A stretch of DNA of 64,000 nucleotides from Aquabacterium sp. (GCA_023266355.1 JAHFQM010000003.1:62001-126000); one strand, 5' to 3'; positions 35,501 to 43,924 are shown, counted from the first letter of the stretch. Translations and numbers: made by a program. The notes: generated by a model from the letters alone, not told the origin.

Positions 35501-38500
35501 GGCAATGGCGCGCGGCAGGTCGGCCGTCGTCTTCAGGCTGTCGGCCCGCACCAGCACGGCACCCGGCAAGATGCCGTAGCGCGCGTCCATCAGGGTGTAG
35601 GTGCCAGCGGCCAGCACCGAGCTGCCCGTCTTGATGGTGACTTGGCTGCCGGCGCTCAGGCCCTTGCCCAGCTTGCTGCTGGAGGCGTTGATGTCGGCGT
35701 CATAAGGCGCGAAATCGTAGCTGTTGCTGGGCAAGATGGCGTAAACGCCCTTGCGGTTGTAAGTGTCGGTGCTGCCACCCACGCCGGCCTTGAATTCCCA
35801 AGCCAGGAGGTCACCGCCAGCCTGGGCATCCACCTGAGACTTGCCGTCCAGCTTCAAGGTGGTGCCGTTGAGGGCAATGCGCTTGTCCACGACCAGGCCG
35901 CTCAGGTCCTTGAGCGTCTTGTTGGTCTTGGGATCGAGGGTTTCCGTCTGACCTGACGCGGCCACAGCACCCTGGGTGGCGTACACCCATTGGGTTTCAT
36001 TGACCGTGGTACCCACAGGAACGATGAGGGCGCTGCCGTCGTTGCGCAGGCCGTTGACCGACAGGCGTCCGCTTTCGGTCACGTCCAGCTGTGTGGCGTT
36101 GATGTCGATCGAGCCGAAGGGCTGATGGATGTTGCCGCGGATGGCCACGGTGTGGGCGTCCAGCGTGAGGGACGCCAGCGCGCTCAGCGGTGCCTGGCTG
36201 GTGGAGCCACCCGCAGGCGCCACCAACTCCAGGGTGCTGACCTTGGCCGCTGAGGAGGCAAAGCCCTTGAGCGTGAAGTCAGACAGCGTGGTGGCGTAAA
36301 GCTGGCCAGCGCGCATGAGGAGCGAACCGGCATAACTCAAGCGGCCCGTCATGTCGCTGGTGCCAAGCTCGCGTGCGCCGATCAGGCGGATCTCGCCATT
36401 GCTGCGTGTGGTACCGCCGTTGCGGTCGAGGCCCGCATCCAGGGCCGTGACATCGGCACCTTTGACGGCCACATCGCCCGAGACCTCGATGAGGCCTGCC
36501 TGCAAGGTCAGGACACCCTTGCCGCCGAGCGAATCCTGAGCGGCCACCAGGCTGCCCGTGGTCGCTTGCGGCGACGCCTCCCGCTGGATCACGGCGGGGC
36601 TGAAGACACCCATGCCCACGTGGTTGGCTTGCACAAGGTGCACGCCTTGGTCAGCCAGGTCAATCACCGGCGCGTTCAGCACCACCGACTGCAAGGGCGA
36701 GTTGCCGAAACGCGCAAGGTTGGCGTCAGCATGCAGTGCCACGCTGTGGTCTGCGCGCAGCGAGATGCGGTCGAAGCCGCTGGTGGTCAAGGCTTCGGCC
36801 GACACCACGCCTTCGCCGAACTTGAGTTTCTCGTCTGCAAAGGTTGTGGCTTGCGTCTGGGTGCCCGTCAGGTGGATGGTGCGTTTGTTGTCGGGGATGT
36901 TTCCCTCGGCGTCTCGGGCTTCGTTCTTGGGGTAGGCGATGTTGACCTTGACGCCCGAGACGGTGTCTCGGTCAATCAAGCGCTCCTGGCTCAAGGCGAT
37001 GTTGACCGTGCCACCTGCAACGGTGGCATCGGGCGCCCTCGCCGACAGGTTACCCAGCAGTTCAAAGCCGTCGGTCAGACCGATGTTGAGCGTGCCTGCA
37101 GCGGCAGAGACGCGCTGTCTGTCAACGAAGCGGCCAAAGTCAAGGTCGCCCGATGCGCCGTCGAGCTTGATGCTGGCTGCTGAGTTCATCAGCAAACGGC
37201 CGCGCTGAGGCGTGCCATTGGCACTGCCCAGGGTCACGGTGCCGCCGCCCAGAACTTCGCCAAACAGCCGCGCATCAGACGCGCCACCCGGGCGGTAGCT
37301 CTTGACGATGCCCGAGACGTCGATCAGGGCTTTTTCGCCCAGACCGATGTGCTGGTCTTTGAGGTACCCATAGGGCTCAAAATCTGTGCTGTTGATGCCA
37401 GCAGTGGCGCCACGTTGGCCGAGGATGGCCAATTTGACCGTACCGCCGCGTGCCACCAGGCTGCCGTCCATGTCGAGGTTGCCGCCTGCACTCAAGGCGA
37501 TGCTGCCACCCGCGCCCACGTCGATGGTGGCGCCCGTGCCCACTTTCAGGTCAGCGCCTTCAAGCAGGCTTTCAGGCGCCAGCCCCTCACCTACAGGGAG
37601 TGCGTTGGCGGTCAACGCCAGGTTGACACCGGCGCGCCTGCCTGCCTCCTGCACGACCACATTGACCAATGGGTTGGCACCGCGTGCAATTCGGTTGGCC
37701 ACGTAGTTGGTCAAGACCGGCGCCACCGTGGCGCCATCGGCCACGGTCACGTCGCCAATGGCCGAGATGTCGATGGTGCCAAAGCCATCGCGGGCAAAAT
37801 CGGCTGGGTTGAGGCTCAAGGCGTTCGAGCCAGGCGCGGCTGGCGCACCCACCGACAAGGCGGGCAAGCCCGTGATCGTGACCTTGCCGCCGTTGTCGAA
37901 GTCATAACCCGCGAAGCGGACGTCACCGAGGGTCAGCGTGTTGGCGACTTCAGCCTCGCCCGCTGGGCGGACGGTGTTGACGGACAAATCCACCGAACCG
38001 GCATCGCCCTTGCGGGAGCCACCGCCCGTGGCGCGCCATGCGCCGGCGGACACATCGATGATGCCGTTCAAGCTCATGCCCTGGCCAGCCGACAGCTTGA
38101 TGCTGCCTGCGGTCAGGTCCACCGCCTCGTTCGCTGCGCCGCGCTCAAAGCGCTCATCCCGGAACGTGCCCTTGGTGCTCAGTGACGAGCCCTTGGCCAC
38201 ATTCACCTCGCCCTGGATGCTGGTGATGGCGATGTCGCCACCCGTGGCCGTCAGGCCACCGTTGAGACCGATGTCGCCCAAGGTCTTCACCTCGATGCGC
38301 CCGCCGGGCACCACGGCCAAGCTGGCGCTGCTGCCATCGCTGCCGCCCAGGTTGAAGGCGGGTGCGACGATGTCCACCTTGCCCAAGCCTGCGCCCTGAA
38401 TCACCGAGGCAGGCAGCACGAACTCGCCCGCTTCGTTCATGGCCGAGGTGCCAGAGCCTGTGATGCGAACCGCTGCGCCGAGGTAGGCTGCAGGCACGCC

Positions 38501-40885
38501 GTCGCTGCCACCGACCGGCTTGCCCAGCACCAGGGTGCCAGCGCTGGGACGCAGGGTGGTGTACAGGTTCGGCTTCAAGGCCAATGCCGGGTCTTGCTGG
38601 ATGGCATGGCTGGCGTCGGTCTGTTCGGACAGACCGTTGTTCGACACCAAGATGCCGGCCGACGAGGTGGTGGACTGGCGCTGCTGTGCGCTCATCACCA
38701 CGCTGCCATTGAGTGCCGCATCGATGCGCATCAAGGGCGACGCCAGCAACGCCGCGCCCGCGTTTTTGCCCACCAGCACTTCGGGCACGTTGGTGCCCGA
38801 GCCACTCACTGCCGTCAGGCCCAGACGCTGCAGTTCTTCCGGGGTGGCCTTGCTGGGGTCGGACAAGAAGGTGCTGTAGAGCGTCCCTTTGTCGGCCTCA
38901 TCGAGGCGCACAAAACCTGCTGAACTGGGGTCACGCGACAACAAGGAGGTCGTGATGCGGACCGGCTCGTACACCACACTGCCGCCGCTGAAGTCGACGC
39001 GTGCACCGGCTGCCAGGTCCAGGGCGCCTTGCGACTGCATGCGCACAATGCCACCCTCGGTGGACAGTTCTGCGGCGGTGTAACGCCAGTTGCTGTAGAG
39101 CCCGCTCACGTCACCCACGCCGATGGTGCGGCGGGCATCGCCCAGCAACTCCGAGCGGTAGAGCACGCCGGTGCGCTGCACGGGTGAATCGGCCAACTCG
39201 ATGGAGAACAAGCGGCCCTTGAGCTGGTGGCGGCTGCCTGGCAGCCTCAGGTTGTCGAGGCCCGAGGCATCGATTTCGGCGCCCGACTCCATGCGGATCA
39301 GGCTGTTGTCCCTGGGCAACGCGCTTTGGCCTTTGTAAAGCACCGAGTTCTGCCAGTCATCGGCGGCCAGCACATTGATTTCACCTGCCGGTGCGATCAC
39401 CTTGGAGCCGGAGCGCAGCGTGATGTCGGCGCCGATGATGTCGATGCGCGAGCGGTAGAAGGTGTCGCTGGCCTTCTGGGTGGTGGCGTTGTAAATCTTC
39501 AGGTCGGCCTCGTACTGGGCCTTGCGCGCATCGTAGGCTGCCTTCTCCTGGTCGGTGGCGTCGGCCTTGAGAACCTCGGGCTCCTTGGGCACATCGGCAA
39601 CCACCAACTGCCCTTTGTCGTTGACCACCATGCCCGCAGCCGACGGCAGCACCTCGGTGACGCTGCCCGCCGCGAGTTCGATCACGCCCAGCTTTTTGGC
39701 CAGCATGGCACTGCCGTTCAGCGTCGAACCCACTTCGTTGGAGTTGGCTGCCACCTTGCCTTCGTAGGTGCTCTCCATGGCCTGGAGGTAGATGGCACCG
39801 TTCTGCCCGTTGATGGCCGTGGTGGCCGTCAGGCGGCCCTTCTGGCGGATGGCCGCACCCACGAGGTTGATGGTGCCGCGGTCAGCCCGCACCGTGCCTT
39901 CACGTTCACCAGGGACGGTTACACCTTCATTCACCACGGTGCCCAGGTCTTTCTGGACGGTCGTGTTGGTGAAGTTGTCCACCGCCACCATCAGGCCGCG
40001 CTGGGCCAGGTCGGTCGGTGCGTAGAGGTACACCGTCTTGCCCGCAGCGAGGATGGCCTGGCCCTGGGGCGTTTCGATGACGCCTGCGTTGACGATGCGC
40101 GGCGCCACCATGATGACGTCGCCACCCGCAAGGGCTTTGATCTCGGCGCCTGCCTTGATGCCGATGAAGCCGTTCTTGTCGTCCTCGTTGCCACCGAAGG
40201 CCGGGATGAGGGGGTCGGTCACTTTGCTTTTTCGGAGCAGGCGGAAATTCTTGAGGAACGCGTCGTTCGTCAGTTGCAGTGCCGTGGCCACGAGGCTGCC
40301 CGCTTGCACGCGGGCGCCGGGGCCGAAGACCACGCCGTTGCGGTTCTCGATGACGATTTCACCAGCCCCCGTCAGCGTGCCATTGATGACCGAGGGGTTG
40401 ATGTCATAGACGCGGTTGAAGGCACGGTCACCCGTCTTCTGCTCAAAGCGCAGTTCGTAGCCCTGGCCGATGTCGAAGGTGTCCCAGTTCAGGATGATCG
40501 TTTGGCCCTTCTGCACCAGCGTCATGATCTTCCCGTCCACCGTCGGGTTCAGGTAGTCGCCGATGTTGAGCTTCCAATTGCCGTCGGCCGTGTACGTGGG
40601 CAGGTTGGGGTAGCCGCGGCTGAGTGCCGCCTCCACACCAGCCGACACGCGCTCTGTACCGAAGGTCACGCCCGACAGCCTTGATACGGCCCCTTCCGCT
40701 GAGCCGCGCACCTGCGCATGTGCTGCCTCGCTCAAGGCCAGCACAGACAACACACCCGCGGCCACGGCAGCGGTGGCACGCGTCTGCCCACCGGCGGCTT
40801 TGCCCGCAGAGCGGGCCGTTTCGGCCGCAGGCACGCGCATGCCGCGACGACGGTCAAACACCAGGCGATGGATGTGCTTGTTCAT
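29543..40885 (-). CDS. Giant filamentous-haemagglutinin-like TpsA exoprotein
   Basis: This 3780-residue secreted protein is the passenger of a two-partner secretion system. It opens with an extended ESPR-type signal (MNKHIHRLVFDRRRGMR) followed by a hydrophobic stretch ending AHAQ near residue 58. The TPS/haemagglutination domain follows at about 60-330, with NWDTFDIGQGYELRFEQ, NRVYDINPSVINGTLTGAG and IVIENRNGVVFGPGARV-type repeats. The body is thousands of residues of beta-helical repeats rich in G, A, S, T and V. The C-terminal third fits the DUF3739/filamentous haemagglutinin family and ends in a lysine-rich tail. There is no CdiA-type toxin tip. ATG at 40885 is chosen because the signal begins there. 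TpsB lies just upstream. Confidence 0.9.
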   Translation of the reverse strand: MNKHIHRLVFDRRRGMRVPAAETARSAGKAAGGQTRATAAVAAGVLSVLALSEAAHAQVRGSAEGAVSRLSGVTFGTERVSAGVEAALSRGYPNLPTYTADGNWKLNIGDYLNPTVDGKIMTLVQKGQTIILNWDTFDIGQGYELRFEQKTGDRAFNRVYDINPSVINGTLTGAGEIVIENRNGVVFGPGARVQAGSLVATALQLTNDAFLKNFRLLRKSKVTDPLIPAFGGNEDDKNGFIGIKAGAEIKALAGGDVIMVAPRIVNAGVIETPQGQAILAAGKTVYLYAPTDLAQRGLMVAVDNFTNTTVQKDLGTVVNEGVTVPGEREGTVRADRGTINLVGAAIRQKGRLTATTAINGQNGAIYLQAMESTYEGKVAANSNEVGSTLNGSAMLAKKLGVIELAAGSVTEVLPSAAGMVVNDKGQLVVADVPKEPEVLKADATDQEKAAYDARKAQYEADLKIYNATTQKASDTFYRSRIDIIGADITLRSGSKVIAPAGEINVLAADDWQNSVLYKGQSALPRDNSLIRMESGAEIDASGLDNLRLPGSRHQLKGRLFSIELADSPVQRTGVLYRSELLGDARRTIGVGDVSGLYSNWRYTAAELSTEGGIVRMQSQGALDLAAGARVDFSGGSVVYEPVRITTSLLSRDPSSAGFVRLDEADKGTLYSTFLSDPSKATPEELQRLGLTAVSGSGTNVPEVLVGKNAGAALLASPLMRIDAALNGSVVMSAQQRQSTTSSAGILVSNNGLSEQTDASHAIQQDPALALKPNLYTTLRPSAGTLVLGKPVGGSDGVPAAYLGAAVRITGSGTSAMNEAGEFVLPASVIQGAGLGKVDIVAPAFNLGGSDGSSASLAVVPGGRIEVKTLGDIGLNGGLTATGGDIAITSIQGEVNVAKGSSLSTKGTFRDERFERGAANEAVDLTAGSIKLSAGQGMSLNGIIDVSAGAWRATGGGSRKGDAGSVDLSVNTVRPAGEAEVANTLTLGDVRFAGYDFDNGGKVTITGLPALSVGAPAAPGSNALSLNPADFARDGFGTIDISAIGDVTVADGATVAPVLTNYVANRIARGANPLVNVVVQEAGRRAGVNLALTANALPVGEGLAPESLLEGADLKVGTGATIDVGAGGSIALSAGGNLDMDGSLVARGGTVKLAILGQRGATAGINSTDFEPYGYLKDQHIGLGEKALIDVSGIVKSYRPGGASDARLFGEVLGGGTVTLGSANGTPQRGRLLMNSAASIKLDGASGDLDFGRFVDRQRVSAAAGTLNIGLTDGFELLGNLSARAPDATVAGGTVNIALSQERLIDRDTVSGVKVNIAYPKNEARDAEGNIPDNKRTIHLTGTQTQATTFADEKLKFGEGVVSAEALTTSGFDRISLRADHSVALHADANLARFGNSPLQSVVLNAPVIDLADQGVHLVQANHVGMGVFSPAVIQREASPQATTGSLVAAQDSLGGKGVLTLQAGLIEVSGDVAVKGADVTALDAGLDRNGGTTRSNGEIRLIGARELGTSDMTGRLSYAGSLLMRAGQLYATTLSDFTLKGFASSAAKVSTLELVAPAGGSTSQAPLSALASLTLDAHTVAIRGNIHQPFGSIDINATQLDVTESGRLSVNGLRNDGSALIVPVGTTVNETQWVYATQGAVAASGQTETLDPKTNKTLKDLSGLVVDKRIALNGTTLKLDGKSQVDAQAGGDLLAWEFKAGVGGSTDTYNRKGVYAILPSNSYDFAPYDADINASSSKLGKGLSAGSQVTIKTGSSVLAAGTYTLMDARYGILPGAVLVRADSLKTTADLPRAIANDDGSVYVSGFMGGAGTASSTGNPNMVLVLEPEDTFRKQSEVIRTSANAYVDALAKRSGEAILRPGDAGIASFVSSNAFDLLASVNLAGRDGLRGGMLDVAMPDMVVSRSAPAAGKGQVSLDRLNSIGASSILLGGTRENSADGVTVTRKADAVSLVSTPSTEGASDELSTAGELLVVAKKSVKVEDGLRVASTGADTGDSRRYVIKDDGATLLVSNLSKTEVSVTNVSATPSGDLEVGKAALPGSVQLSGNAVQLDATGNLSIDPSTRINTGSLGLGSQRVAVGAVAADKLDASILSLSGELLSNINQSQRLQLRAYQGIDFYRDVTLGSSSMDKMTLDTPQLRGIGNADQVATVKAREVVLTNTTGRAAGTELGTSQLRVEATSVLQDGRTGGLTVATSLPSTSAVTANGQALAFAKTVLDSKGDIVLDGRGNLKARGDLELSAARVSATGKAQQVVDVDGVLTITNREGAKTLGESLGAGGAVALQGKRVEQRGVIDIESGTLDITGAGVAGRNDTVVFAEGSTTSVAGRSKQVTADYVVSSDGGSLSAKATSGNVVVNGLLNASAAQLPVAMNGNVAQAGTVNLQAKGAAKAGEFTAGAVVIGTAAQIKLDAPTASQGGKLAVDAQRVMSLEEAQAVAAGVAFTGSNLDGLAKVSSSIGQALGKVDIRVREGDVVLNTQMRASQVGITADSGKLSLGASGQVIADAAQGGLVQLQSKGDLTLNHGASISARSTRNGANGGDVLLSSTDGTVFLGDATVVADSVGDPLDGRIVVRAGRKAVGGTDADIKVSRLADDGNAGTQLNLQAGQVDLVGVKVYTDAPGTADAQQHKTLTTGNTTTTAWGLNTIKSEADTFLGGSNKANILSGLGLTSAQAHVKAEAEVRALGNFALDTLTGDFNFTPLVSGGEPINLTVRAAGNLSVVDNVSAGFGSAARVAENATAPSSVSAGDAASFRFVAGADTASANLLAVNAEKSAGHFELSGDKHIRTTAGSIEVAAAGDVRLLSSTGTTALPSAIYVAGRLSSLASGESFVTPYTWAQYTERGGRLSISAGGNVSSRNATNTAAQSLTQMTPNFFFHAGAAAGSVAWWTAFDSFRQGFGSFGGGNIDVTAGGDVRDMAVVSLTNARNVALASGGTSLKELGGGDVSVQAGGDIAGGLFVLARGDGRLSAGGSIKEGAGATTTDGTYTSQQVIPSAPLLGLMNGQWAVSAGNDVEVSHVFNPTLLTQALTGATTATRSRITAGESGYYLTYAPTAGASVFSTKGSVTLEPNSQTLRFLTRALNNVAGNVVIPVADLANMAQLAAVLPPVLRLTSYSGDVSIDAAGVEYKSKTNGVTQDVRTNANALAVAPSVSSDVRVYAEGDLSLRGIFQLPDRQQALAVFGASPGAPVASSGLAGMANALNPANASSSLATGYSSVVAGNTSQLVSRPVTDTEQAANPNVVTFAAGRDLRFDLTEVSAISTTYAALRVPRPAELVAGRDLLNPIFMGQNFGEGDVTRLSAGRDVVALDTNVGAVVINGPGQLRIEAGRDILLQQSTGVAAVGNSINQALPDQGAKITLAAGMDRQVNIERATALHGSDAAFRAELRAAVVASQLPPPEGKASWAEATDAEVLSTFGTLTDARQLGALDRFLNARFVAQYLPELAGRSEAYYLSDAFKRVKHETMWRLTTSLASQAVSIAISSDASEEAKRKVQRENLFKEAAGIVDLAGLGQSVDRQGLINLASGRVHNLAPGGGNVSGSIDNSLGGIDVIAADKVLAGLPSTDGKARGFVNFDGGSFRSLTGGDFLAGDQKVIVSGRGNLFIYATDGDIDSGKGSNNAASQATPRRFFNPVTQRVETKGQPSLTGSGFQTIQEPQDIQPRIGLYAPNGEIRALDAFIVGGDVQVAAPVVRGADNISNASGVAPPAAPTVTISITPKLADPQAGVEQAAERSGNAKSRGTVNSQLSVELLGLGAEGEAAAAGDAGDSKAIKDAKDKEKR

Positions 40886-40924
40886 GGCAGGGCTCTCAGG
40901 TTCAGGAATCAACAAGGCGCAGGC

Positions 40925-42574
40925 TCAGAAGGCCTGGCGGAGGTAAAAATCCACGCGGTACTGCCGGTCGGCACGGGGGCCGCTGGCAAAGCGGCGCACC
41001 CCGTTGTCCACCGGACGCGCGGTGTCGAACAAAACGCGGGACACATCCACGGCGGCCTCCAGGCCCTTTTCTCCCTTGACGCGCAGGCCCAAGCCCATGC
41101 TGCCCAAATGGGTGCGACCCACCTGGCCGGTTTGCGGGCGATTGAGGTGAACCATGCCGCGGTCAAAGAAGCCCAGCGCAGAGAAGTCCAAGCCGGCCAC
41201 GCTCAACCAGCTTGGGCTGATGAGTTCAGCGCGGGTCGTCCAGCCAGCGTCACCGGTCTGCTCGAAATCGTAGTAACCACGGACGGTGGCGGGGCCGCCC
41301 AGGCTGTACTGCTCGCCGCCTGGCAAGGGGCCGGTGGCCAATTGCACGTTGGCGCTGACGTCCAGACGCCATTTGTCAACCACATTGCGCGCATGGCGCA
41401 GACCGATGTTCCAGGACAGGAAGTCAGCGCTGGCACCGGCGCGCCGGCAATCGAACTGCTCCAGCCGCTGGCCATTGCAATCCACCTGGCGGCCACCCAG
41501 CGATTGGGTGGACAGCTTCAGGCCGGTGCTGACGTTGGTTTGCTCACCTGACTTGCCAAACCAGGCCAGGCTGTAGCCCCCGGTGAGCACGGTGTAGCGC
41601 AAGGGAGGGCGCTGGGTGATGAGGCCATCGACGAAGGTGTTGGCGTCGCGGTTGTTCTTGTACTCAAAGCCCGCATACAGGCTGTGGCGCACCGACCAGG
41701 ACCCAGGGCTGAGACGGTGGTTCCAGCGCAGGCCGAGAATGTCACCTTTGCTGACGGTGGCGGTGGGCGCGGCACTGCCACCCAAGCCAGTGGGTGTCTC
41801 GCTGTCGCTGCGGGTGGCCACGAACAGCAGGTCATCTTGACGGCTCAGCGGCAGGCCGTAGATGAAAGACAGGATGTTGCTGTCGCTGGGGCGATAAGGC
41901 GCATACACCCAGCTCAAACCCACGGTGTGGCCGCGCTGGAAGAGGTTGGTATACAGGGCCGTGGCGGCAACCCGCCCGCGGCTGGTGTTGAAGGCCTGGC
42001 CGTTGTTGAACTCCAGGCTGCCCGAGACGGAGGGCTTGTCGTTGACCTGCAGGTCCACATCGATGGCCTGGCCGTCTTCGGAGGCATTGATCAGGGGCGT
42101 GACCTGCATGTCAGCAGACTGGAGGTCAGCCAACTCCTTCTGCATTTGCGGGAAGTGCGGCACGGTGCCCTCGGCCAGGCTGGGCACGGCTTCGCGCACG
42201 CGGCTGGGCAGGCGGTACTGCGCACCGCTGACGGCGACGCGGCCCACAGGGGTCTCGGCCACTTCGAGGCGAACTTCGCCAAGCTCGATTTTCTGGTTGG
42301 GCAGGCTGACCAGAACAGACAGGAAGCCCGCGTCCTGGTAGGCCTTCTCCAGGGCGTAACGCGCGGCTTCAATGTCGCGGAAGCTGCGATTGGGGCCCAG
42401 GTAAGGGGTGACCACACGCTCCACCACATCGGCGGGCAGCACGGTGTTGCCTTCGATGACGTACTCGTACACATCGAACAGGGGCTCCGTGCGACCTGGC
42501 TGCGTCGCGGCGGTCTGGGCGTGGCCCGAGAGCGCAGACAACAGCATGAGGGCGAAGGCGATGGATTTTTTCAT
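40925..42574 (-). CDS. TpsB two-partner secretion transporter (ShlB/FhaC family)
   Basis: This outer-membrane 16-stranded barrel transports the TpsA protein encoded next to it. It has a 20-residue signal peptide ending GHAQ, POTRA domains in about residues 30-180 (YVIEGNTVLPADVVERVV, then ALEKAYQDAGFLSVLVSLP) and a beta-barrel. The barrel carries the conserved loop motif LGGPATVRGYYDF and ends with LRQAF. The 549-residue length is standard. ATG at 42574 is used; a GTG at 42583 is possible. It begins 96 bp after the upstream secreted-protein gene with two hairpins between, and ends 39 bp before tpsA. Confidence 0.93.
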   Translation of the reverse strand: MKKSIAFALMLLSALSGHAQTAATQPGRTEPLFDVYEYVIEGNTVLPADVVERVVTPYLGPNRSFRDIEAARYALEKAYQDAGFLSVLVSLPNQKIELGEVRLEVAETPVGRVAVSGAQYRLPSRVREAVPSLAEGTVPHFPQMQKELADLQSADMQVTPLINASEDGQAIDVDLQVNDKPSVSGSLEFNNGQAFNTSRGRVAATALYTNLFQRGHTVGLSWVYAPYRPSDSNILSFIYGLPLSRQDDLLFVATRSDSETPTGLGGSAAPTATVSKGDILGLRWNHRLSPGSWSVRHSLYAGFEYKNNRDANTFVDGLITQRPPLRYTVLTGGYSLAWFGKSGEQTNVSTGLKLSTQSLGGRQVDCNGQRLEQFDCRRAGASADFLSWNIGLRHARNVVDKWRLDVSANVQLATGPLPGGEQYSLGGPATVRGYYDFEQTGDAGWTTRAELISPSWLSVAGLDFSALGFFDRGMVHLNRPQTGQVGRTHLGSMGLGLRVKGEKGLEAAVDVSRVLFDTARPVDNGVRRFASGPRADRQYRVDFYLRQAF

Positions 42575-42595
42575 TTCTGGCACATCACAAAAGAA

Positions 42596-42617
42596 CAGTC
42601 CCCATTGCTGGGGACTG
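42596..42617 (-). terminator. Intrinsic terminator after the PBP-like gene
   Basis: CAGTCCCC and GGGGACTG form an 8-bp stem with loop ATTGCT, followed on the minus strand by TTCTTTTG. It lies 54 bp past the stop at 42671, just before tpsB. This is the best intrinsic-terminator shape in the window, though a strong one would cut tpsB off from its upstream gene. Confidence 0.65.
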
Positions 42618-42633
42618 TGTCATCTCAACGGTT

Positions 42634-42654
42634 CCCGCCCCGACATGGGGCGGG
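42634..42654 (-). terminator. Second hairpin between the PBP-like gene and tpsB
   Basis: CCCGCCCC pairs with GGGGCGGG over a 5-nt loop, 17 bp after the stop of the PBP-like gene. It forms a tandem pair with the hairpin at 42596-42617 and may stabilise the 3' end of the upstream mRNA. Confidence 0.45.
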
Positions 42655-42670
42655 ATGTCAGGCAAGCGGA

Positions 42671-43924
42671 TTACTGCTTGGTGATGACGTTGGCGTTGTT
42701 GCCGTTGCGGCCGAACTGCGAATCAGCCGAACCCCACAGGCCGTTGACGCTGATGGAGGTCAGGCCGGCGTCGATGGCTTCGATCACGGCGTTGGTGCCA
42801 GCACCACTGACCGAGAACTTGGTGGCTTGGAAGGCGAACTCGTACTCACCCTTGATGGCGGTGTCCTTGCTGGCCTTGGCGGCGTCGAAGCCTTCAACGC
42901 GGTTCAGCTTGACGAAGCGGTAGCCGGTGGTGGCGGCAGGCACGTTTTCCAGCGACAGCACGCCGATGCCGTAGCCGGCAGCGTTCAGGCAGTCACGGGC
43001 GTTGGAGGTGCCAGCACCTTCCTTGACTTCGAAGGTGGCCGCAATGCCGTTGGTGGGGCCGTAGTTGGCTGCGTCGGCAGGAACTTCAGCACCAGCGTTG
43101 GGGCCGTTGCCGGTCAGGTTGTTCAGGAAGAACTGGTTGGAAGCAGCCTGGGTGCCCGAGGTGGAGGCACGGCGGCACAGGGTCAGCTTGCCGGCGGGCA
43201 CGCCGAACAGGCTGTTGATGCTGGTCTTGGCCGAGTTGAACGAGCTGGTGGCGATCGAAGCGTACTGAGCGCGCGACACGGTGGGCTGGCAAGCCGGGGT
43301 CAGGTCGTTGGCGCCGCAGCCCGTCAGGCCTTGGGCGGCTTGCAGGGCGGTGTACAGGCTGTTGCTGACGGCCACGCCGAAAGCTTGCGAGAAGTTGGCG
43401 AAACCGATCTTGTCGGCCAGGCCTTCCACGCCGCCGTAGGGGGCCAGCAGGCTGGCGTCAAACGCGGCAGGTTCGATGTCCAGGAAGCCGCCTTCGGTCT
43501 GGATGGAGCCGGTGGCCGTGACGCCAGGAGCAACCAGGAGGTCCTTCAGGGGGCTGGTGGCGTCCGTCACGAGCACGGGGGTGGCGGTGAAGGTTTGCAC
43601 GAACTTCAGGCCGGCGTTGGTGGGCAGCACGCTGGAGTTCAGGATGGCGGTGTAGGAGCCGCCTGACACGTTGAAGGCCACGGCGTCAACGCCGGCCAGG
43701 TCGTTGAAGTCTTGCGAGCACTTGGCGGTGAAGAAGTTGCCCAGCGACGCGACGCCGGCGGTTTCCTTGAACACGGCGAAGGTGCCGCCGCACAGCGACT
43801 GCAGGGACTTGACGTAGTTGATGGAGGTGGCCGAGGCACCCGACAGGAAGGTGGTGGCGGCTTGGGCCTGGCCAGCGATGGCGGCGGTGGCGACAACGGC
43901 CAGGGCGATCTTGGTGAATTTCAT
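42671..43924 (-). CDS. Secreted substrate-binding-protein-like protein
   Basis: This 417-residue exported protein has a signal peptide ending AQAA (residues 1-23). The sequence after it, TFLSGASATSINYVKSLQSLCGG, resembles the ligand-binding loop region of phosphate-type periplasmic binding proteins (PstS-like), and later blocks (SRAQYASIATSSFNSAKTSI, CRRASTSGTQAASNQFFLN) also suit such a fold. Several Cys are present, suggesting disulfides. No ABC permease or ATPase genes are nearby, so import by an ABC pump is unlikely. The start at 43924 has GGAG 6 nt upstream. The gene sits directly upstream of tpsB. Function is unknown; the family call is tentative. Confidence 0.62.
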   Translation of the reverse strand: MKFTKIALAVVATAAIAGQAQAATTFLSGASATSINYVKSLQSLCGGTFAVFKETAGVASLGNFFTAKCSQDFNDLAGVDAVAFNVSGGSYTAILNSSVLPTNAGLKFVQTFTATPVLVTDATSPLKDLLVAPGVTATGSIQTEGGFLDIEPAAFDASLLAPYGGVEGLADKIGFANFSQAFGVAVSNSLYTALQAAQGLTGCGANDLTPACQPTVSRAQYASIATSSFNSAKTSINSLFGVPAGKLTLCRRASTSGTQAASNQFFLNNLTGNGPNAGAEVPADAANYGPTNGIAATFEVKEGAGTSNARDCLNAAGYGIGVLSLENVPAATTGYRFVKLNRVEGFDAAKASKDTAIKGEYEFAFQATKFSVSGAGTNAVIEAIDAGLTSISVNGLWGSADSQFGRNGNNANVITKQ

